Assembly: GCF_030272615.1 (NCBI RefSeq)
Contig: NC_081413.1
Location: 716,551,867 to 716,615,866 of the forward strand
DNA length: 64,000 nucleotides
Direction of reading: 5' to 3'
Origin: Cryptomeria japonica
Taxonomy: Eukaryota; Streptophyta; Pinopsida; Cupressales; Cupressaceae
The notes under the pieces are model-generated. The model had not been told where the DNA came from. It made no database searches and saw nothing but the letters and a program-made list of their open reading frames with translations. Shown one piece after another: positions 44,340 through 53,546 of the stretch (its first letter is position 1; each line of letters opens with the position of its first letter). A program made the position numbers and the translations under genes.

Positions 44340-46763
44340 CTAGTAGCTAGAGGATGATGACTAGATGTCCCCTCCTAATCTAGCCATGGGGTTGGGCCCA
44401 TGGCTGTATATCATGATGTGGAGTGTGAGTGACTTCACGAGGAGCTCCTACGATCCCTCTCCATCATGATCCCTTGGTAGGTAGATGCCTCTACCTGAGA
44501 TGTTGCTAGATCTCGCTTTGTCTATTGTAGTCTCTCTAGCATAGATCTCTCTCTCTCTGGACCTCCATCTTGAGCCGAATAGGGGTGAATAGGTCCTCAT
44601 GTCACCTTGCATTCCCCTGTGATCTATGAACTATCTGTGAGAAGCTAGGGATGTGAGAGGTTGTGATGAGATTTATCACTGCGTTATGGATCAAGGAGCG
44701 ACACTCTTGGACACCAATTGCAGAGATAGAGAGAGATTTTCATCAGTAATATTCTATATCATCAAATTTAAATATTAAAATGCATAAATAAAATAATCAT
44801 AAAATATTTACCTGTATCTCCCTCTCGCCAATAGTGATCGAACAAAGGGATCTCCTGTGAATGGGACCCACTAGGCTCTCTGCGCTCGTGGTGTCTCTGC
44901 ACGGTGGGAATAGGACAGTGGGGACTAGAGTCAGGACCCCTTATAGGGTCCTTCTCCACTCGTGATGGAATGCTCGATGGATCTAGGGCTATGGTGTCAT
45001 CCCCTGAGTGATGAGGAACTACATCTCACTTGTCCTCCTCGTCCTCCCCATCCTCTCTCTCCTTGTCCTGCTCCTCCTCCTCCTCCTCCTCTCCGTCATC
45101 ATCATCATCACCATCCTGGTCTCCCTCTCCTACACTGGAAGCCTCCTGCTACCCTACATCATCATCCTAATCATCTATGTCCTCCTCACCAGGATCCTCA
45201 GATGTGTCAAGCTCCTCCTTGTCATCTATGTGTCTCCATGGCTCAGGATTCCCTCTAGGATAGTTTGCTATAAATATGGCTCCATGGTATATCCTACCCC
45301 ACCATGTGATGTATCGATGGTGTGTGCCCACATCATCTTTATCATCAGTTGCGATGTCTCGATCCGACCCATCTGAATTTGTAATGTCAATCTCATCGCT
45401 AGTAGGCCTCAGAATGGCTCTCGACCTAGGAGTCACGCGTGAGTGATAGATATAGACAAGCACATCTGTAGAACACATTACTCAAACCCAAACTACCGCC
45501 AGACTTGGTCAAAGTAGAATGGGACCACAAGATGGTTGTATTGCCCCTCTAGTAGATGATTCCGCTACATGCAGAACAACTACCTCTGTATCCCCACCCA
45601 CATGTACATCCTAAGGTAGGGTCTCCATCTGATAACCTCTGTTGTCAATCTGTCAAAACTCAATCTCTAATGTAGCAGATCTTCGAACCGCCACTAATGG
45701 GTAAGTGGATATGTGAACACTCTAGGTTGCTCTAGAGCCAAGTCAATGGGTACTCCAATGGGTCTAGTGCATGTAATGTGCTCAAATATCCATATCTATA
45801 GTATGTGGAGGTCATCAGGTTACATCCCTATCCGAACATGTACTCTCCTAGGTCGTCATAGAGGTGGGATAACATGCTCCATCCCAAGGAGAATACCCTC
45901 CAATGTCTCTTAATGTCTCTAACTGCATAAGTGAGACCGCCATGCATATGTGTGTAGCTCCCATTAGGGCACACGACTAATGCAATGGTCTCAATCATCA
46001 GTCGTCGCACTAGCAAAACCTCACCAGTGGCATGTAGGAGCCAATTGATCATAATGCGACCCCTCATATCACCTGGCATCTCTCTCCTAATGCAGTAGAC
46101 CTGCTCCCTCCTGTAATTGGTAGTGGTGCGGTCGGCTCAGTATCTCATTGTCTCTCGCCTGATGAGAAGATGAAGAATGCGGTATATACCCTTAAGTGTG
46201 ATCGTCATCTCCCCCATGGGTAGCAGAAAAGTGGAGGTATCCACATCCCATCTCTCCATCAGTGCCATCAACATCACTAGATAGAACTTGATGGCAGGTA
46301 TGGTCATCACGTACCACAATCCTACCACGTGAAGCAACTCTTTATCCTCTGGTGAGAGCCTTAGAATATGACTCCACAAGCTCCGAAAGGTGTGACCGAT
46401 AGTATGCTCACAGATATAGGCAAGAATCTGCAAATCAAAACCATCAAATCATTAGTAATCACTCAATAAATCACAATCAATCACGAAAAATATCATCAAT
46501 CTATCATAATTGTCTGACGCCTAATCCCATGTGACCCTTGCCCTCTCTGAGTTGGGACCAGGATGCCCTGATTGGACCAGAGTGCCCTAGGGCACATGCA
46601 GACACTAGCCAATGACATCATCAATTTAAAAAAATAGTGCAATCAATAAATTCAAACAAGAGTCAATGGAAAGTGAAGTCACCTCATCGAGCGGTTCGCT
46701 GGTCAAAACTACTCGACACGAGATCTCCATCCGTGTAGGTCGCTCGGGTCGACGTTGAGGCAT
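44340..46763 (-). pseudogene. Tat-B antisense plant mobile domain gene (intron-bearing)
   Basis: Minus strand: exon 1 at 46763-46683 (27 codons, MPQRRPERPTRMEI to LDE), donor GAG|GTGACT, intron 46682-46428, acceptor TTTGCAG, exon 2 from 46427, both phase 0. Exon 2 has ELLHVVGLWYVM, LMALMERWDVDT, FLLPMGEMTITLKGIYRIL, then (46079-45828) TYAVRDIKRHWRVFSLG with LSHLYDDLGEYMF, the central PMD block. It continues with stops to an acidic tract (45180-45020) and an Arg/Leu/Gln-rich tail. A possible second intron lies at about 44811-44757 (GTAAATATT...TATAG). It is antisense to Tat-B, as in N1 and N2, and the first intron is at the equivalent place. Stops inactivate it. Confidence 0.65.
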
Positions 46764-47063
46764 GATGACTGATAAGTGGGCTCCTTTGTAGTGAATAGTG
46801 ACAAAAGTCAAAAAGTGACAAATGAGAGTGTCACTTTCATATTTATGAGGTATGCACTTTTTCATTTTTAAGAGTTTATGTTATAAACCCCAATTTTGCC
46901 TTTTTTCACTTAATCTATCATAACTTGAGCTAGGGAGATGCGATTTTCATTATGTCAGTGGCATTGGAATCATGAATTCATTCTCTTTCTCCACATTTAT
47001 TCCATAAAGTGCTTGGATGCACAATCGAGACTTGTTGTGAACATGTCTCTAATAACTCAATGA
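46764..47063 (+). other. Tat-B 3' region upstream of the antisense gene
   Basis: About 300 bases with no coding signal. It includes the probable 5' flank of the antisense PMD gene. The Copia-K LTR starts at its right end; the Tat-B 3' LTR is expected beyond the window. Confidence 0.4.
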
Positions 47064-47499
47064 TGAACAATAAGTACCAAACCGGTACTCAGAGGGGGGG
47101 TGAATTAGTATAGACATGAAAACTTTTCCCAAACTGGTTTGACTGCAAACACTGCAAATGTCTGACAGATAGTAACACCGGTCTGAAACAGAGTGCAACT
47201 GGTAAAGCTAAGAATGACTATGACAAGCATTAACCGGTTAATCACTTTTCTTTCCACTCAACTTAATACTACACTTCCATTTCACCCTTATGCATGAATA
47301 GGTAATCTATCATCAGAAATATAATAACAACTAGCTCAACATTATTTACCTTCAGACACAAATCACTTAAATCATCACGTGAAAAATACTACACATGACA
47401 CACAAAATTTTCACTTGGAAACCCAACTGGGAAAAACCACGACGGGGATGAATACCCACAAACTACTTTTGAACTCTTTAGAAGTCCGCTCTATTAGGA

Positions 47500-47715
47500 G
47501 CCTAGTTTGGTTAGAGACTGTTACAACAAGTTCTGCTAGGAACCGATCCTATTAGAGATCACCCAGTAAAGGGATGGCTAAATACCCAGTTAAGGGTTAA
47601 ACCCTGTTAGAGGTTACCTTGTTAGATGATTTCAAGAACTCAATAAGTTTGAGTCACCCTGTTAAAGGATTTACAACAAGCTAGTTAAGGCTACCCGGTT
47701 AAGGGATTTTCCAAC
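47500..47715. repeat. ACCC-GTTAA-GGG short palindromic repeats in Copia-K LTR
   Basis: Six or more units such as CCCAGTAAAGGG, CCCAGTTAAGGG, CCCTGTTAGAGG, CCCTGTTAAAGG and CCCGGTTAAGGG, spaced 20-50 bases; each can pair CCC with GGG around a 5-7-base loop. Confidence 0.6.
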
Positions 47716-48289
47716 TGTTGAAGTGGTTAAAGATCAACAGGTATTACAATGATCTGATAATAGCACTCAATGCCTAATGCAGATCTGCTTAAGTTCCTTC
47801 TTTCTACACACACATTATGTAGGAATCAATCCTCTTATCTCATCTAGTCTAGCAAGAATCATGTATCTCTGCACTTAGATACACACACACCATTTGCCAA
47901 CAGCCTAAACATGAAACACAACATCGACCTTATAGAAAACAGATAGGTCGATAACATAAACCCTAAACCCTAAACATTTAGGTTTACCAATACAGTCGGT
48001 TCAATCCTGACCGTTAATCACATTTCAATGAATGCAAAAATCTTGAACAAATATCAATACATTCTCCATCATTCGTTCTTCACCACTTCATGAATGCGAT
48101 AACCCATCACGCGTTCTCCACCATTTACAGAGACTTCGCACATTCTCAAGGTAGATAGGATCAATCTCCTTCATGCAAGATCCTTCACGCGCTCAAGCTG
48201 ACGTGGCAACATGATCTGATCTTCATTACAATGTTGATTCATCACACAAGCTTGGAACACTTCAACCGAAAACTCTGAAGTTGAGAGTA

Positions 48290-48480
48290 CCAATCGGTAA
48301 TCATGCAAAACCTTCATATACTGGTTCTCATACCAACGTACCAGTTTACCTCAAACAAACATACCGCTTCACCTTTTCACATATACCAGTTCTCACATAT
48401 ACCGATTCTCTTTGCCTATTGCAAACTTCAATATACCGGTTCACTCTTTTCAATATACCAGTTTAGTCTTCAGCATATTG
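48290..48480. repeat. CATATACC(A/G)GTTC repeats in Copia-K LTR
   Basis: About seven copies of ATACC(A/G)GTT(C/T) spaced 20-35 bases in U3, close to the start of the LTR on the element strand. Possible enhancer-like repeat; role not known. Confidence 0.6.
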
Positions 48481-48537
48481 ACATCAATGACAACATATAA
48501 TATCATTATGTCAACATATTCTGCACAAATGCCAACA

Positions 48538-48551
48538 ATCTCCCCCTTTGG
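48538..48551 (-). promoter_or_regulatory. Copia-K polypurine tract
   Basis: The minus strand reads CCAAAGGGGGAGAT directly before the LTR start TGTTGG, the usual plant Copia arrangement. Confidence 0.85.
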
Positions 48552-48776
48552 CATTGATGGCAATATACAAAGATATTACCTAGCATCACATCTTTTGTTG
48601 CAGATATACCAGTTCTCATCTTCACATCTTCTCCCCCTTTGACAACAATGCCAAAGTGGAGGCACAAGTTTTCCTGTTCCACTATGTTGCTCCCCCTGAG
48701 GAGTAGCATCCTTCAACACATCAATCCTGAAAAATACTGGACACTGCCATACCTGACTGATGTGGAACAAATATTT

Positions 48777-49281
48777 TCAGTTCACCTCTTGAAGGGGCAG
48801 CACCCCTAATTCACCTCTCAAATAGGTAAATATAGCCTTTGGTAGAGGCTTGGTGAATATGTCTGCTAACTGCTCCTTACTGGAAACATGTTCCAACACA
48901 ACCTCCTTGTTCTGAACCTTCTCCCTCAAGAAATGATACTTGAGCTCAAAGTGCTTGGTTCTAGCATGCAAAATCGGATTCTTGGAAATGTTAATTGCAC
49001 TTCTATTGTCACAAAATATGCTTACCAGTTCAGATACAGGAACTTTGAAGCCATTTATTACATGCTTCATCCAAATAGTCTGGGTGCAGTTCATAAAAGC
49101 TGCAACATACTCTGCTTCTATTGTAGATTAAGAGATACAACTCCGCTTTTTACTCATCCATGAGACCAGTCTACCACCAAGGAAGAATGCACCACCAGTT
49201 GTGCTTTTCTGGTCATCTACATTACCAGCCCAATCAGCATCTGTGAACACTTTCAGGTTGAAATCATTATTGTATGGATAC
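48777..49281 (-). pseudogene. Copia-K RNase H (C-terminal end of pol)
   Basis: The minus strand resumes at the N2 junction with FNLKVFTDADWAGNVDDQKS, then GGAFFLGGRLVSWMSKKR, one TAA stop near 49128, STIEAEYVAA, and an open part (49094-48777) with IFCDNRSAINISKNP, ARTKHFELKYHFLREKV and EQLADIFTKPLPK. These are the copia RNase H and its conserved tail. Catalytic D, E and D are present (TDAD, EAEY, CDNRS). A stop at Gln and the N2 insertion inactivate it. The 225 bases after the stop are non-coding up to the polypurine tract. Confidence 0.88.
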
Positions 49282-50051
49282 TGTTTATGGTGAAAATGGA
49301 TAACAATAATAACAAAATTGAAAGGCTAAATGAATTCAACCACCAAACCCTAGCCTAACAACAACAAAGATCCACCATAACATATGAAGATTACCTAAGA
49401 CAATGCAAATCAAATGAAATCACAAAGATTATACCATCACATGTCCAATAGGGTTTTGATCTCCATTCTTCCTATCTCCATTGATCTTGCTTGATATATT
49501 TGCTCTCAGATTTTATGTGCACAAGAGCTCAACAAAGAACGGAATGTGGTTGCAAGTAGGATCGTAGTATAGTCAAGTGATCAAAAATAGTTCATTAGGG
49601 TTAGATAATGAAGGAAGCATCTCCTTAAATAGAAGACACTATATGAAATGGAGGGATAAGATTGAGAGGTGTAAATAGGAGGTCAGCTATGATTAGAGGG
49701 TAGGTAGAAGAAATAATAAAATAATGAAAGAGGTAGGTAGTGTAGGAATTAAGAGATGAATGACATGTGTCATGTGTAGAAAAAGGCTAATGAATTAATT
49801 AAATAAATAAAGATTTATTTAATTAATAGAAGAAATGAGATCAATTAAATAAATAAGATATTTATTTAATTTAGGAAAAGGATAATTTAAATAAATAAAT
49901 GTATTTATTTAAATGAGAAGTAAGGCTAGAAGAGGATAAATGAATTAATTAAATAAATAAAGATTTATTTAATTAATAGAAGAATTAGGCTTAGATAATT
50001 AAATAAATAAAATATTTATTTAATTAGACATGGCAATTTTGAGTGTCTACA
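49282..50051 (-). repeat. N2 LTR a (3' LTR)
   Basis: Reverse complement of the N1 LTR, from TGTTTATGG (plus strand) to GTGTCTACA, followed by the polypurine tract at 50052-50065 (minus AAAGAGGGGCAAAA). It carries the AT-rich inverted repeats of the family. Confidence 0.92.
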
Positions 50052-50065
50052 TTTTGCCCCTCTTT
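50052..50065 (-). promoter_or_regulatory. N2 polypurine tract
   Basis: The minus strand reads AAAGAGGGGCAAAA next to LTR a. The same sequence stands at 60968-60981 next to LTR b and, inverted, at 62085-62098 next to LTR c. Confidence 0.85.
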
Positions 50066-50296
50066 GAGACAATGCGGCTTGTCGCGTTGTTTCAAAGAAG
50101 ATAAGATGAACTGATACAAAGTTGCCCCAAGATGGGAATGATATGCCCACTCGAGAGATTGGATGAAAATGTCTAAAAAGATCGCAGACAATCTTTCGAT
50201 AAGAAAGATGGGATAGAATGGACTGATGGGATAAAGTGACAAAGTCACAGGATAAAGAAGACTGACTTGAGAAATGAGGGCAAGGGCTAGGGTAGG

Positions 50297-50306
50297 CTAT
50301 AAGATA
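50297..50306 (+). promoter_or_regulatory. TATA-like box of the antisense PMD gene (N2)
   Basis: GCTATAAGAT about 95 bases before the ATG at 50396, in the same position as TATAAAATA in N1. Confidence 0.5.
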
Positions 50307-50577
50307 GACCACGGGAAAAAGACATCCTCATTGTCATCCACACATCCACGAGAGCAGAGTGCAAAGCGAGAAAAGAGCAGTAGCAGTCAGCAGCGATGGC
50401 TTTCATTCACAGATTCGATCGCGTTCGTCGATTCCAGAGGCCAGCAGAGGCAGGAGAGGCGGTAAGTACCACCAAACCTCCTCGTACTTCGATGCATTTA
50501 TTTTTTTCATTAATGCATGGTAGGTAGAGAAATAAATGCGCTTAGAAATAGGGTTCAAAAATGTCAAAAAATGGTTA

Positions 50578-50835
50578 GGTGCGTCTGCCTTGGTGCCAGG
50601 CGCGTCTGGGTTTGTTCCAAGCGCGTCTGTGTCTGGAACCGCGTCTGCGTTGAATGTGGGCGCGTCTGTGCAGTGCAGGGGCATCTGTGCCAAGAAGGCA
50701 CGTCTGTGTCACCCAGACGCGTCTGTGCAGAGCATAGGCACGTCTATGTCTTTCAGGCGCGTCTGTGTTTTTCAGGCGCGTCTGTGCAGTCTTTAAGCGC
50801 GTTTGTGTCAGGAAAGCACGTTTATGTCCAAAAAA
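50578..50835 (+). repeat. 13-unit GCGCGTCTGTG array in the PMD intron
   Basis: Units of 18-21 bases, each with GCGCGTCTG(T/G)G or a variant and a variable spacer (for example TGCAGTGCAG, TTTTTCAG). N1 has only about four to five units. The array is unusually GC-rich for this window. The N2 palindrome switches inside the matching array near 61490. Confidence 0.8.
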
Positions 50836-50956
50836 TACGAATTTTTGTCTTCCAGGTCAAATCGGCAATTCTGTGATGAACATACGCTGTCGATTGGATA
50901 AGCTGATGAGAGGATACACTCAAGAAGGTCCTCTAGGGAAGACTAGGATAGATCAA

Positions 50957-51230
50957 GGCACTTTGTGATGAACAGTGAGTACCAAGATAGAGTACTTTGT
51001 GATGAACAGGGAGTACTTAAAGTATGAGCAGCACTTTGTGATAAACAGGGAGTGCAAATGTGAGGAGCACTTTGTGATGAACAGGGAGTGCCAAACACGT
51101 AGTACTTTGTGATGAACAGGGAGTACCACTAGGATAGAAGCAACACTTTGTGATGAATAGTGAGTGTCACTAGGATAGATAGCATATGCATTTAGATAAA
51201 AAGTAGCATTTTGTGATAAACAGTGAATGC
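50957..51230 (+). repeat. Seven-unit covarying hairpin array in the PMD intron
   Basis: 25-base units at 50957 (27 long), 50991, 51031, 51067, 51102, 51143 and 51206. The centre TTGTGATGAACAGGG is nearly constant. Stem pairs are GTACT/AGTAC, GCACT/AGTGC, GCACT/AGTGC, GTACT/AGTAC, ACACT/AGTGT and GCATT/AATGC; only the first unit has one mismatch. Units differ in stem sequence yet stay paired. Confidence 0.85.
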
Positions 51231-51827
51231 CACTATGACTGACACGATTGATTTGCTTGACTGCAGGAGTATTTGCTGATGCTAGAGTCACGGGAGAGAT
51301 TCCCGTCGACACAAAGATTGTGACCTGAGTTGACACTTGAGGACCGAGCAATGATTGAGGCTATGGGATTGAGATACATTCTGTATGTGCCTGAGTTTCG
51401 GGTGAACATGGGATTACTGACTGCACTGGCAGAGAGGTGGCACTCCGAGACATGTACTTTTCATTTGTCGATGGGGGAGATGACAGTCACCTTGGAGGAT
51501 GTATTCAGGATTCTACGGATACCGATTGATGGGGAGCTGATTCCGTATGATCGAGATGGATACAAGGATGCCCTTAGATGAGTGTTCTAGGATCCAAGAC
51601 TGGAGATGAGGGTGGGACATGTGGCATGGGATACCATGACATGGACAGGATTAGCACTACCAACAGTGTTGGCAGTAGTTATCAGTGGGTTCCTCTGTCC
51701 GAATAGGGTGACACGAGGGGTGGCTGTAGAGGACACAGGGGCCAAGAGAGATGATCTTGGGGCAGGTCCTTCTAGGGCCCAGACTCCGTCAAGGCCAGCC
51801 GGCTCTGAGGAAGGGAATTCATCATAG

Positions 51828-53302
51828 CCGTAGAGGGCTCCCTATGTATCAGTATTGTACCATTTTGTATGATGATGTAGATACCTGCGGGTGATTGTAG
51901 CCATATGATTTTGACATCATTGTATCATGACACTTTATATATATATATGAGATGATTCATCTTTGCAGAAGCTATATGCATGCATACCTATGTGATGTAT
52001 GTTTCTATGTGATGCTTATGATATGGATGCAAATATGTATATGATGCAATGCAAATTTTTTTTTTTTGTTCTTTTATGTTTTATATGTGTATGCATGATG
52101 CAAATGTGAATGTATGTAATGCAGATGAATATAATAATGCAAATGTAAATTGTGCTAACAGGTGTTGTGTGTAGGATGTGATGCAGTTGTGATATCTATA
52201 TGTATGTATGAAATGCTTATATGTGGTAATGCAGGTGCAAACTACATGAAATGCAAATGTTTTTGGTGTGTCATTATACTCAGTCATGTGATAGTAGGCT
52301 ACACAGACTCAAGAAGGATGATGGAAGTCAATCAAGAAAGGGGATGGAAGATAGAAGATATGAACGTGAAAGAGCTTCTTGTGCATTATCATCATTGAGC
52401 TTTATTATGGCAAGTAGGTTATGACAATCGAGGCATATGTTCAACCCAGAAAGTCATTGTACCTATTTGCATGGAGATAAGACAGTCACAAACAAGGAAT
52501 GCCCCAGTTCATACTAGACTCACAATGTCCTCATATCCTTGGACAAGTCATAGCATTACTAAAAGACAATCCACAAACAACAAATACAAATAGGTGATGA
52601 TACCCCATCCTCGCCTTTCTAGTCAAAGACATCATGGAGATATAATCTCTAGTCAGAGACATCCTGACAAAGCTAAAAGACATGTCACCAAAAGATAAAA
52701 TCAAAAGAAAACCAAGACTCGACACCAACATCCACTGTAGTCCTCAAGTTTAGTGTCTCTTGTCACTTGTATAAGTCTTATTTGATTGTGGTCACAATGT
52801 TTACTTTCACAAAAAGGATAGATAGCATGAAACCATATGTTGTCTGAGTCTGTTGAAAGATTTGATTTTGTTGAAGCTCATTGTTGCTACTGTCTCTCAT
52901 TTGAAACTGACTGAATCCATGAAACTAATATTTTATTGCGAAGAAGATGAGACCTTATTGCGGATTGGCAGTGCAGATGTTACTTTTATGACGAATTGTG
53001 CGTGGATAGACTAAAGGAAGTTGGAAGAAACTGTACTCCTCGAAACATGTGATGTTCTTAGTTCCACACCCATCACTAGACATAGGATTTGCCGTAGCCA
53101 CAAATAGGATCTGATTTATTATGGATGGAAAGGGAGGTAAAAAGGGAGGTTTATTATGAATAGCTAACCAATCTTGGGTAGATCAATAACAAGCCATGAT
53201 GGGAATGGGTAAGTTTATTATGGATGAATTGGTTGTTAGTGTGTGCGAAGTGAAAGGATGAAAGTGGATCCTGAAGGAGGGAGGAGCAATGTCTCTACAC
53301 AT
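51828..53302 (-). other. N2 3' region, non-coding
   Basis: Counterpart of 29851-31331 in N1, with the short (AT)n near 51945, ATGCAAATG-type words (52050-52260), the GACTAGAGA direct repeat (52610-52670) and the spaced TTTATTATGG motif (complement of CCATAATAAA) at about 52400, 53120, 53150, 53210. No coding frame accepted. Confidence 0.55.
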
Positions 53303-53450
53303 GGTGCTGGTGACCCATTTTTCACCATGGTACTTGCCTAGGGCACCACCGAAGTGGTTTTCACCGTTGGACGAAATTATTTCTCTTTACTTTTTTTCGA
53401 TTTTTTGATTTTTTCTGTGTCACAAGGCGCCTGTTTGCCAGGTTTTCACC
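53303..53450 (-). ncRNA. Three covarying hairpins after the N2 gag frame
   Basis: Units at 53450-53426, 53365-53342 and 53326-53303 on the minus strand. Units 1 and 2 keep the inner stems CCTG/CAGG and CCAC/GTGG with loop TTCG; unit 3 has ATGG for CTGG, losing one pair. The outer GGTG stem partner is CGCC, TGCC and CACC. Confidence 0.6.
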
Positions 53451-53546
53451 AAGTAACAAATTTTTTTGTTTTTATAATTTTATTTTTTTTGTATTTTTGA
53501 AATTTTTTGATTTTTTTGTATTTTTGAATTAGGATATTCCGAAGAG

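Larger units (their letters stand above)
17631..47063 (+). mobile_element. Tat-B: Gag-less Tat-lineage Ty3/gypsy element, interrupted three times
   Basis: Order on the plus strand: 5' LTR, PBS, ORF1 without a gag domain, protease, G-patch-like linker, RT, RNase H, second RNase H, integrase C-terminus (43434-43694), 3' region with an antisense PMD gene. The 3' LTR is not in the window because Copia-K inserted at about 47064. N1 (22174-33676) sits inside RT, and Gyp-M (about 35392-43430) sits where the integrase core should be. The second RNase H and the antisense extra gene are known traits of the Tat lineage. A solo LTR of the same family lies inside Gyp-M, so the family stayed active later. 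Confidence 0.75.
47064..48537 (-). repeat. Copia-K 3' LTR
   Basis: The right end is exact (TGTTGGCATTTGTG start on the element strand after the polypurine tract). The left end is chosen at TGAACAATAAG (plus strand) and is approximate. It contains two repeat clusters described separately and a run of seven G at 47092-47100 typical of such LTRs near U5. Confidence 0.7.
50396..51827 (+). pseudogene. N2 antisense plant mobile domain gene (two exons)
   Basis: Exon 1 50396-50461 (22 codons, HRFDRVRRFQRPAEAGEA), perfect donor GTAAGT, intron 50462-51266 (805 bp), acceptor CTGCAG, exon 2 from 51267; both exons phase 0. Exon 2 has EYLLMLESRERF, a TGA at 51321 in place of CGA, then LTLEDRAMIEAMGLRY, GLLTALAERWHSE, FHLSMGEMTVTLEDVFRIL and IPIDGELIPYDRDG, stopping at 51579. 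A C-terminal tail frame (51606-51827) follows. Only the N-terminal half of the PMD is present, as in N1, so the truncation is a family trait. PMD proteins of plants are linked to silencing and meristem maintenance; a role in the element is unknown. Confidence 0.75.

Noticed and set aside
44962-45376. Pro/His-rich and Leu-rich plus-strand frames
   Set aside because: They are the complement of the acidic tract in the antisense PMD gene.
50517-50876. Cys/Val-rich repetitive open frames (119 and 86 codons)
   Set aside because: They are translations of the GCGCGTCTG intron array and not conserved as protein in N1.
50957-51230. CRISPR-like repeat array
   Set aside because: Repeats are palindromic hairpins with short, related spacers in a plant retrotransposon intron; there are no unique spacers and no cas genes.
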